From positions 101,356-129,785 of the forward strand of contig BMAT01009880.1 in assembly GCA_019649035.1 (NCBI GenBank): DNA of 28,430 nucleotides, written 5' to 3'. Source of the DNA: Elysia marginata. Its lineage: Eukaryota; Mollusca; Gastropoda; Plakobranchidae. This document shows positions 1 through 9,600 of the stretch, piece by piece; position 1 is the stretch's first letter; each line of letters begins with the position of its first letter. Below the pieces are notes generated by a model. The model worked only from the letters and a program-made list of their open reading frames with translations. It made no database searches and was not told where the DNA came from. A program made the position numbers and the translations under genes.

Positions 1-331
1 GATTGTTATATTAAACGATATGGGAAGGGCAAGCGCATGACGTAATTTCACTGCTGCAGCAGTATGAGTTCAACTTCAAGGCTAGCCTCCTAGCACACTA
101 ATTGGCTGCAGCAGGGTCACAACAGGCCTAACTTGTGGTCTCTCTTTAAATTTTGGCCTTGGGGGAGTTCATCTAGAATCAACAACGGCTTTAGGCTATG
201 CGATATGTGAAGTTTGTACTTCGGAAAAGGTTTTTTTTTTGCGACTTGAAGTAATGGTGTAGTATTAAGTAATGAACTTAATCTACCCCAGTGTAGATCT
301 AGATCTAGATTATTTTACTTATCGCGATTGA

Positions 332-490
332 TTGTCTGCTGATATTCTTTTGTTGGACATGGATCATGCTGACTATCTGCTCAGCATTAAATTCAATAGT
401 TTAGATAGAGAGGAGAAGCTTGCCATGAAAAGACTTGGTCCACACCAGCCCAAAGACTGTGTTGTGTGTAAAAGATGGAAAACAAAATAG
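332..490 (+). other. Short open segment with a CxxC pair
   Basis: Open from 332, with an ATG at 359 and stop at 488-490. The 43-residue reading contains SLDREEKLAMKRLGPHQPKD then CVVCKRWKTK. The charged, helix-like stretch and the CVVC pair look protein-like, but I know no match and there is no supporting splice structure. Chance is quite possible. Confidence 0.15.
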
Positions 491-681
491 ATCATTTCAG
501 AATTATTGGTACGATCGTTTTTCGTGGCTCACAGTGAGTATGTTATATGTCACGAAGTGGTTAAATTGCTAATAAGCATAATACATGTACGCATGGGTCG
601 TATCATTGGAGTTTAACCATCCTTAGTTTTTTTAATCAGCCGCAAGAAACATTTATGTAATTTTTTTGACCACCGAAATAT

Positions 682-1077
682 CTAAAAGGACCAGCCTCCC
701 CAATCAAACTGGTCAGCCGACGCCCTTGGTAGAGAGTTGTATTCAGTATTATTTACTTCTGTGATATATTGTTCCAAAGACAGAAGAGAGTCAAAATAAA
801 AATCCAAGCCTACATTTGTAACAGAATCCTTAAAGCACATTGTTTTTTTTATTCTTTCTCCAGCAAAATTCAAATGATTTAAAACAATTTTTTAATCTTT
901 AGGAAAAAAAACAATTAAGACTTCATTTTTTCCATTCAACCTAAACTTGTGCCGTGTCATCTGCTCTTTAATTTCACTCGACCACTGTTCTACTTTATAG
1001 GGAGCTGTGTAATCTCCATCAGCTGGTAGATAAACCTAGGTATTATCAGCAGGTATAAATACAAACCGTAAATGAAC
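682..1077 (-). pseudogene. Unidentified broken coding segment
   Basis: One minus-strand frame reads through about 130 codons with about two interruptions and protein-like composition. It includes PADGDYTAPYKVEQWSSEI, MTRHKFRLNGKNEVLIVFF, and toward its end SLLSLEQYITEVNNTEYNSL and SADQFDWGGWSF. I do not recognise the family. Even residue usage and the single frame argue for decayed coding sequence rather than chance; it could be an old gene copy or part of a mobile element. It has no identifiable partner gene nearby. Confidence 0.35.
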
Positions 1078-2228
1078 TTAATAATTATTTTAACCAAAGA
1101 TACTGTGTGCATATTAAATAGAATAAATTCAACGACTGAACCCTCGCTCATATAGTAACATAACCAGTTCAGAGCGTTACCATAAAGCAGGTTGAAGCTG
1201 TTTCTTTACTATGGTTAGACTTGTGAGCTGACGGAAACTTAGAGCACTGGTTATTCTTTTTCGTGTATCATCTAAATCTGGCTTGTACTATTTTTTTCAA
1301 TGATTCTTTTTAAAAGAAAATGCAAGATATGATTTTCAAATTCATTTATCAAGACCAGCTTTTTTTTCAACAAAAAAGAAACCGTACTACAGTTTTCTCA
1401 GCCTTTTTCTCCAGAAACTCTAAAATACAATATTGTTTAAGTACGTAACTAAGAGCGGGGTGCAGGAGACCCGCATAACAGATGACCACCCTGGTATCAA
1501 GCTAAACATATCTAATATTATTAGGCATACACTTGATAATTTTCTTCACTTCATTTTCTGTTTTAGATCTGAAAGAGTTGAGTTTCGTTTTTAGAAGTTT
1601 GAGAACTGTTTTTAATATACTTATTAACCGTCAGCTGGTCGAAACAGTTATATGGGGTTTTTCTTACTGACACTCATTATGTTCTTCAGGTAAATGATTT
1701 TGCTTGGCTGTTGGTATTAGTAAATTAGCTTGCTTGTTTTGTTCCTGGCGCTGACAAAATCTTGTCGATAAACTGTCAACAATTTTTTCTCCATTCTTTT
1801 CCGCAGACTGCCGAACTTTCTAAGCTTCCAAAAGGCACCATATAGTATACCGGTATCACTGCTTATTAAGTTTAATCAGACTTTTTCCTCACAATTTACA
1901 AGGGCGGGTTTGTTCGTGCTGTCTGCCAGGCTTGTGGTTAAATTTGTGACGACATAGAAAAAAATCTCTGGCTCTTGTCATAGGACCGTGCGAGACCTTA
2001 AGAGACATGAACATAGTTGCCTCAATCATTGGGTGACTGGAGATGAGATGTGTGTACTATTTATCCCCTGAGTTAGAACAGGATTCTATACGGTGAATAC
2101 GTATAAATCTACCATTCGACGAAAGTCTCCGTATTTTGGAATTCAACAGGAGTTCGTCTTGTTAAATTTATAGGCCTACCTCGTGAGCAGAGTATCAGTG
2201 CAGATAATCTTTGTACAACTCTAGATAA
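1078..2228. other. No gene recognised
   Basis: AT-rich sequence with T-runs and scattered stops in all frames. Short minus-strand open patches occur near 1100-1200, but nothing recognisable. Confidence 0.5.
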
Positions 2229-2402
2229 ACTTATGGACGCTTTGTGATGCAAGAGGCCAGGACATTTGCAGTGCTTGGTAGAATTTCCAGGATAGTAGCA
2301 ATTTCCCTGAATTTAACGCGCCTATTCATCTTATCCAGATCATCAACGATATCAATGTTTTCATCATAGGTAAAGGGGACTTCTAGGCAAACTACAACTA
2401 TG
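2229..2402 (-). other. Unidentified minus-strand coding-like segment
   Basis: About 58 open codons, including EVPFTYDENIDIVDDLDKMN then RRVKFREIATILE. It loosely resembles the C-terminal VPYDxNI...K..KY..L segment of some LINE polyproteins, and it is on the same strand as the reverse-transcriptase relic 320 bp away, so both may belong to one old insertion. Resemblance is weak. Confidence 0.25.
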
Positions 2403-2721
2403 ATATACGAGTCCTGCTTTTTTGAAACAGTCGTGGCAAATAATTTTTTTTTCTTATGTTTCGGTTTTCATTGGCCTAAAGAATCTTCTGACCTCTATCT
2501 TTGACCAATTCCCAATGAGGGCAGCCATCGTGTTAAAGCATCAACATGAGACATTCCATGATAGGGCATAACTTCCCGGAAGTGGTTTACATAGTGTATA
2601 AATTTAGTGTGACTGTGCGCGCGACGTCTATTAGATTAAAAGTGTCAATTGATTCAGTATGAAAGTTTTCATATTAGTTTCTCAACGACCCGCGTATATA
2701 TATATCATCCTGCTCGACAGT

Positions 2722-2836
2722 CAAATCAGCGTTTGGGTTCGACGATCTTGACAAATTTTTCAAGATTTCCAGAATGTACCAGAAGTTTCCATAAATTGTT
2801 ACGTTCTATACTGTCGAAATCTTTTGTTGTTGTTGT
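2722..2836 (-). mobile_element. Short RTE-like reverse-transcriptase remnant
   Basis: Minus-strand translation KDFDSIERNNLWKLL followed by EKFVKIV matches the LINE motif KAFDSIHRESLWKILRHYGIP-KIV, which contains the first catalytic aspartate region. Only about 35 residues are recognisable; flanking sequence is too decayed or is replaced by a simple repeat. A small LINE relic is the best explanation. Confidence 0.5.
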
Positions 2837-2872
2837 TGTTGCTGTTCCTATTGCTGCTGCTGCTGTTGCGCA
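2821..2872. repeat. (TTG)n/(CTG)n microsatellite
   Basis: Imperfect trinucleotide run of TTG, then CTG units. It encodes the homopolymer stretches in overlapping frames, which therefore are not real proteins. Confidence 0.8.
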
Positions 2873-2965
2873 CTCTTTATTCGTTCTTCCACAAACCCCA
2901 AAGTTCTCGGGGTTATCCAATCTTTGTGCTGAATCAAAAGGTTTTTCCAGAGCGTTGGATTTCAT

Positions 2966-4300
2966 TCCAGGTTCTGAAGGCGTGGATCATTGTTTCTGTG
3001 TATTACATTTATTTCAATCACCTTATAGATTGGCTGCAAGTTTCATATAGCTCACTTTAAAATTTACTGTAAGCTGACATTTTTAATAAAAAATAATGTT
3101 GTGGCGCTATCCCATAAGAAACCTAATGCCATTGAAAAACTGCAATAATATTAATTTGTATCCTAGGGTTGTATTGATATAAAACTTGCCTCACATCAAA
3201 ATGGAGAATTTATCTAAGTTATGACTCTTAAAAGTGTACTCTAATAGCTTCTTAAATCCAACATTTTTCAGAACTCATTTATAATACTTTTGGGGAGAAA
3301 GGGGACAGGCGAGGGAAAACATGGGACACACATGTATAAGGGAGAAGTGGAACGATAATTAATTATGTTTAAACGCAATTATAATTTAAATTTAATAAAC
3401 AATCTCACGTTTAATTTAAAAATTATATTGTTACTATTATTATTGCTATTATTATTATTATCAGGCCTATTATTACTACTATTATTATTATTACGAAAAC
3501 CAAAATACTAATACTCATAAAGTGCCAATCAAATGTCACAATCAAAATCTGTTTTCTCGTATGTGCGCGGGGCCGGTGCAGCTATCACAGTATCATGCAG
3601 TTCTCTTCCTTTTTCTAGGGGACAATCGCTGTGCAGTTGTGTTTCTGTATTGTTTGCGGTTTATCAACCGGGCCCAGTTTTGCTCGTGAAGGAGTTTTAT
3701 ATTTTCTGTTTCTATTTTAGACATAGGCCTGTATAAAAAAGGCAGACACGAAAAAGAATGTAGGCTAGTATAAGGGTAGGTTTACGTTTGTTGGTTGTGA
3801 GCAATGCAACCTGCAGTAGGGGCCATACTATCCAACTGTCAACAAGTTCTCAAAGAGCTGGAAAACTGATCTATCTTATTAGGTGTTTTATAACGAGTTA
3901 GGACAAGTGCTGACTGGAAAACACTAAAATTTTTAATGCGTTCAGGGCCGGCCTTTAACATACTGAATAAATTTCTGTTTGCAATTGTTCTAACTCACTT
4001 CAAATTTTATACTCATAGGATATGCCAATGTAACTAGGCTTCTTACAGAAGTTTATTTCAGATTTGAATACTTGCCCCCCACTATAGATCGCGTTGGTTG
4101 TGAGAATTGGGTTTATATAAGGAAGGCCACACCGCAAAATTTTAGGATTTATGAAAAAAAGAATATGAGACAGAGAGAATGAACCAAGAACAGCTGAAAT
4201 CTCAAGTAGCAGGCTGCCTTGATATAAGGGTAATGAGCTCGATCAATAATCCGACGCTTATTTTACTAATATCAGGTAGTTAGCAGCTTAGGAGACGTGA
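2966..4300. other. No gene recognised apart from a microsatellite
   Basis: Low-complexity AT-rich sequence plus the ATT tract. A short + open frame at 3533-3736 has no features beyond hydrophobic residues and no splice context. Confidence 0.5.
3421..3495. repeat. (ATT)n microsatellite, interrupted
   Basis: Imperfect ATT/ACT trinucleotide tract, interrupted by one AGGCCTA-type palindrome. No coding signal. Confidence 0.75.
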
Positions 4301-4495
4301 AAAGCTTTAAAGAACCAGCTCCCATTCTTGCTGCCATCGCATGGAGAAAACGAAAGTGAAGGTAGGGCGAAGCTGACACTTGACGAGTGTTTACAAGCTA
4401 TCGGTGACTGTCTGACTGATGCCAATATCTAGATCCTCTGGTATGCCTTATCTTACAACATAAATCTATTTGATGAGGACCCTGGCCAGAAAAGG
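4301..4495 (+). other. Unidentified coding-like segment
   Basis: One + frame contains LPFLLPSHGENESEGRAKLT, LDECLQAIGDCLTDANI and ILWYALSYNINLFDED, with one interruption in 65 codons, and a possible splice donor AAAG|GTAATT at 4494. It looks like eroded coding sequence, but I cannot assign a family. Confidence 0.2.
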
Positions 4496-4733
4496 TAATT
4501 TAGGCAAAGTTGTAACTAGACTCTTGATCTACCTCATCTAATTCTAAGTCGTATTTAGATCTAGAATCTAGTTCATCGGGAAGGATTTCCACCGAGTCCG
4601 AGGGGTGCCACTTTACCTTTAGAAGCCAAAGGCTGAGCCTGAGGATGCTATCTATAGAACTGAGAAGTGGTTTTGTAAATATAAACCTGGTCCATTGAGT
4701 ATAATTTGAATTCTCATAAAAGTTTTTCTTCAT

Positions 4734-5832
4734 TCCAATGAGATTTGAATTATTGGGTTACCTCTGTATTTTTCAGAGTTCTGAAAGCCTTATAAGTTTG
4801 GTTTTGCCATTTGGTGCTGTTGTTGACCTGTTAATTGTCAGATGAGGCTTGTACATGCTTTGTTTTGTGATATGGATGAATGGTTTGAAAATGCGTGCAT
4901 TTGTTTAGTGGCTTTATCTCTTAAGCCAGTTTTCTAGTACTAATACTACTCTAGTTTTTTTTTTCAGCTATAAAGGATACCTCTGGCTTATGATTGAGTT
5001 GCAAACATTGCTCTCTTTCTCTTGCTCAGTCAGTGTCTCAGACTCGTCTCTCTATCTTTTTTTCTTCTCTGCCTTGTTGGATGTAAAATTGATTTGTTTC
5101 AAGTGATACATCCCAGCATGAGAAAAAGTCGAACTCAAAGAATTCAAATTAATATTCATCGACAACAGCAAGTCGAGAAAATTAGTCAAGTCTCTGTCAT
5201 TTGAACCTGAATATTTTAGAATATTTGCATATTTTGAGATTCTTTATCATTAAGTAAAGTTAACGATTTCATCATTACATTTCTGGATAATTCTGAAAAT
5301 CCTAATGAAACAAAGTTAAACTTTTTATTATTTAAAATTGGACTGATACATGCAGCTGTATACTTTACCCAATACAATATTATACATTGTTACACAGAGG
5401 TTTAAAATCGGCATTCTTAAATTATATTTTAGTTCAATTAAAAAAAAAACTTTAAATATCCTTGTTCGAAATATGCAGATGAGACCACTTACACTAATTC
5501 AGTAGCTTTCTGAAACTTTTTGCAGGATGAGTGAACAACAAAGTCATTAAAATAATAGTAATAATATAATAAAAATTAATGATAACTATGCTTTTTCATC
5601 CTTTTCACAGAAAATTTGTTTTCAGATGCATTCATAAAAAATGAATAAACAAGACCTAGACGGTAGACCTAAAAGGGGATGGAAAAGAAGTAGTAAGGTC
5701 TAGTACAAACAAAGCCATTTTCAAGACTAAATGGAGAGAATAAAAAAGGCAACTTTTGTGGCATTAATGATTGAAGGTGGCATTGAAAGCAAGGTTTCTA
5801 ATACCAGCTCGTATACTCTGTCTCGCATTCTG
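4734..5832. other. No gene recognised; presumed upstream or 5' intron sequence of the scramblase
   Basis: AT-rich, with no coding signal. If the splice site at 6309 is used, an untranslated first exon and promoter of the scramblase should lie in this stretch or farther upstream; I could not pick them out. Confidence 0.4.
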
Positions 5833-6242
5833 TCCAAATGAGTCGTAAGTTGATATGTATCATTTGGATATAGACTTTTAAAGTTTAGTGGGTGTTCAGA
5901 AGTCAAATTTTTTTTATGATTTTAGATGCCAAAACTATTTCTAAAAAGTTTCACACCTAATTGATGCTCGATTTTCATTTTTTTAGGGGTTTAGTTTTAA
6001 TCGGTATGATTGCTAAGGCCTCAATACCTTTATATAAAGTCTAAACTTTAAGTGCTGTTTTCTCCCCTTTCTAAATTTTAAAAGTCCTAACCCTGCCGAC
6101 TTCCAATGGCTATAGCTTTAAACAGAAGCATGATAGAGCTTTTCTGTTTGTTGTATTATAAAGAAGAGAGAATTAGCTTTTCTGTAATACCAATATCTGA
6201 CTACCTTCCCATTTCGACTTAAGGTAATAAGACTCATTTGGA
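5833..6242 (+). mobile_element. Short TIR DNA element (MITE-like), copy 1
   Basis: About 410 bp bounded by TCCAAATGAGTC at the left and its exact complement GACTCATTTGGA at the right. It contains no reading frame. A second copy at 9273-9678 matches it along most of its length in the same orientation. Bases just outside the 12-base repeats are also partly alike in both copies, so the real ends may lie 15-30 bases farther out and a target-site duplication cannot be read. It ends about 70 bases before the candidate splice site of the first scramblase coding exon. Confidence 0.75.
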
Positions 6243-6287
6243 ATGTTTACAAAACATATTACTTTTTGCAATTGATATAAAAAAATT

Positions 6288-6309
6288 CATTAATTTTTTT
6301 CCATGACAG
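6288..6309 (+). promoter_or_regulatory. Candidate 3' splice site before scramblase start exon
   Basis: A run of T followed by CCATGACAG ends at 6309. It reads as a good pyrimidine tract plus AG about 100 bases before the start codon, and implies an untranslated 5' exon somewhere upstream. A weaker alternative AG is at 6387. Upstream exon and promoter could not be located. Confidence 0.4.
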
Positions 6310-6412
6310 GGGGTCTTACCGCTGTTTAGTGGAATATTTGTTTTGACACCTACTTCACGGACAAAGAGAACAACCCCATGAATTCAGAACATTGATACAA
6401 TTATTATCAAAT

Positions 6413-6638
6413 ATGGAAGCTTCCCCTGCAAAGTTTGAAAAGATTTCGACATCAGAGGTTATTAGCCATGAATCTCAAATAAGAGGAATGCATGGAGTAC
6501 CAGGCGGTGATAATCAAAGTGAAAGTGATGTTGGTGCTGATGCCACATGGGTAGCAAATGATCATGTCACAAGCCTTGCCACCATCCTGGAGCCTTTAAG
6601 TGAAATCAGAGTGAGTCAGCACCTTGATGTGGTTGAAG
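6413..6638 (+). CDS. PLSCR: Scramblase coding exon 1
   Basis: Codons 1-75 plus one base. The ATG at 6413 has A at -3 and G at +4. The reading frame stays open back to 6347 but contains no other ATG, so this start is chosen. The exon ends at GAAG|GTGAGT, a strong donor. The first ~50 residues are acidic and unstructured-looking and match no motif I know. The final stretch (SLATILEPLSEIRVSQHLDVVE in two parts) matches the start of the scramblase core. A strong pyrimidine-rich acceptor ends at 6309, so the exon probably begins at 6310 with about 100 bases of 5' leader. Confidence 0.85.
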
Positions 6639-9600
6639 GTGAGTACCAGGTACAGCCATATCTGCTTGAGTCAAAGTCGCTGAACCCCTTCACTGCTACA
6701 TTAAGTTTCTTGCTATGTGCTAAAAAAATTTTGGAAGGTGGATAGGTGTACGGGCAGTGTGACTAAACTAGCTCTGTTTCTGTAAATAAAAGAGATTGAT
6801 ACCTTAAACTAGCTCCTCTTTTTGGTTAAGGCATTATTGATGTTGAAAATGGCAAAAGCTAAAGACATGCACCGGTAACAGTGTGCGAGGTCCAGACCAA
6901 AACTATACTTAACACCTGTGCAAACTAAGCAGTGGGATTGTGTGTGTGTGAGCCTGTGTGCTGCAAACTCCCTTGTCAGTTACTCCCCTTGCAAATTCAT
7001 CAATGTTGTCATGGGCTATTTTTAGTTTCAGAGAACTCTAATCTTTTAAAAGATACCGCTTTTTTTCCTCTAAGAGCAGGGATTAGTTTTACAGTAGATG
7101 AAACGAATCTGGGTTTACAAGCACTTACATCGCATGCACACAGCGCATGGGACCAGTTTAGCAGCATTACATACAACATGAGCAGACAGCGCGGTCTAGT
7201 GGTTAGGTAGATTCAGCATGATTGACAATTTTTGTGAGAAATGCAGATTAGAATTTCTGGAATGAGATATATTTCGTTTGTTAAAAGATTTTACATTATT
7301 TCAGCATCTCATCCATTTAGCTGTAGCTCCTAAAATATTTTTTTAAAAATATATAAATAAAGCTGTCACAAAAAAAATCTGATTATGTTGGATATGTTTA
7401 TAGAAACAATTACTATTAATTGAGGGTAAAAACTAAGCAGTAAATTATTTTGCCGGCATTTGGTGCATTGATAACCCAACCTTGTAAAAACTAAATCAAT
7501 TTGGATTGAGTTGTGCAGTATGCAGATACCTGTTTTGATCATCAGTTTAAAACAGTGTTTATTTTAAGTGTTTTTTTTTCTTTTTTGCTTAATCTGAAAG
7601 GTCTTTTTTTATTGAGCTAACATTGAAAACTTTTTTTTTTCTGGATGCTCATTAATTTACAAGTTTGATATTTGTTTACTCTGCTAGTGTGTCTGTGTTG
7701 GGAGCGGAGCAACAGATACAGCATATACAATCAACAAGATGATCAGATTGTGTACACATATGAAGGTTTGTATGGGTGTGTTTTCACAAAACACAATTCA
7801 TACTATAGATAAATTTAATAGAGAGAGAAAGAATAGATGTGGTTTTGCTGTTAAGTTAACTGATGATCATAGCAAAGCACACCTATGTGCTGTATGTTGT
7901 ACAATAATAGTTTTGAAACTATCATAAATCTTAATTTGGCAGACTGAATAACATTTTTTAGAAAACTCAAATCCAGCATTTAATATTCTTCTTGTTAATG
8001 TGCATGCACGCTTTTAATTTGATTAATATATTTTTTTGCAAGTATACGATAAATACTATTCAAACAAAGGCAGCGTTTGAGCTAAGGCCAAGAAATATTT
8101 AAGCATACCTTCAAACAAAATGAATGCAATAATAGTTTTTTAATCTGGTTTTGAATTTGACATGCACATAATATAATTATCATTTATGTAATTGCCTTGT
8201 ATTATAATGATGGAAAGTACAGACGTACCAGCGTTAAACTGTAGTCTAAATGTACTATGGCAGTCCTAAAAAGCCAATGTGTGCACACCCTAAACTTATG
8301 GCAAGTTGATGTAAATTTGTTGTCAATTTCTTTTTGTGCCCATAAACTACCTCTTTTCTCCCGGAAGTTTTAAAATATTTTAACATGACACTCACACTAT
8401 GCTTAAAATTTGATTAAACTCTTATGTTTATTCAGCCACAAGATGCTATGCAAGGCAGTGCTACGGATCCTTGAGAGAATTCACTCTTATAACAACTGAC
8501 AATGATGACAATCGGTTACTTTATCTCCAAAGACCAGCACGTTGTTCATCCAGATGTTTCTATACCTGTTGTTGTTTACAAGAGATGAACATCATCATAC
8601 CTCCAAAAGAAACACTAGCTGCCATGAAAGAGAAGTATGTAAAGTATTATGATTTCTGACTCCTGTTTGATATTTTGTTTTTTTTGTTTTGCTGCCAAAT
8701 TTTCTCTATTTTGTTACCTCAGACGTACATTTTAATAATTATTGACTTTAAAAAAAAATTTCTTTTTGATGTATTTGATGTTAATAGATAATAGGACTGG
8801 TAACATTAATATAATGTTATAGCAATAATGATGAAAATAATAATTCAAATACTGATAATAATGATAAAGGAGACAGGTGTAATAGTACCGATAATTAATG
8901 ACAATGGGAGTAATGACAGCAACTGATATAAGGAAAGCTTTGAAAATCACCGTTTTTCTGTTTTTTTTGTGCCCTATAGTTCGGTTTGGAAATCACAAGA
9001 GCTCAGATCAGTAACCTTGGTAACAACAAGAACAGAGTAATGTTAACATGAGATAAAAAGACACACAAAATTACAAAAACCGCACGTCACTCAACATTCT
9101 CAGGCCTGCTTACATGCTGATATGCTTATGTTATAAGCACCCTTTTTCCCCTATCCACTTTCTCTGCATGTTTAATGGTCCTAGATTTCCATAGGGGTCA
9201 GATTTTACCCATCAACTGGCTGTCCCTTGCTGGTCCATACTGCGCTACCAATGCTATTTGTCTTGCATTCTGTCCAAATGAGTCGTAAGTCGGAAGGCTT
9301 AGTTTGGAGATATAGGCTTTTAAAGTTTAGTGGGTGTTCAGAAGTCAATTTTTTATATTTTAGATATTGACACAAAAACCATTTCTAAACAGTTTTGACA
9401 CCTGATGGATGTTCAAATTTCATTGTTTAGGTGTTTAATTTTAATTGGTATGATTGCTGAGGCCTCAATACCTTTGTAGTTGTCTAAACTTATAATGCTG
9501 TTTTCTCCCCTTTCTGAAATTTCACAAGTCCTAAAACTGCCAACTTCAAACGGCTATTACTTCACACAGAAGCATGATAGAGCTTTTCTGTTTGTTCTAT

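Noticed and set aside
2649-3050. 133-codon + strand frame
   Set aside because: It reads through a CTG/TTG microsatellite and opposite a reverse-transcriptase relic; the valine and alanine runs come from the simple repeat.
7186-7206. GCGCGGTCTAGTGGTTAGGTA, like the A box of tRNA-Glu/Gly
   Set aside because: No B box or cloverleaf follows. At most a scrap of a tRNA-derived SINE.
8732-8950. 72-codon minus-strand Tyr/Ile-rich frame
   Set aside because: Translation of an AAT-rich low-complexity tract inside a scramblase intron.
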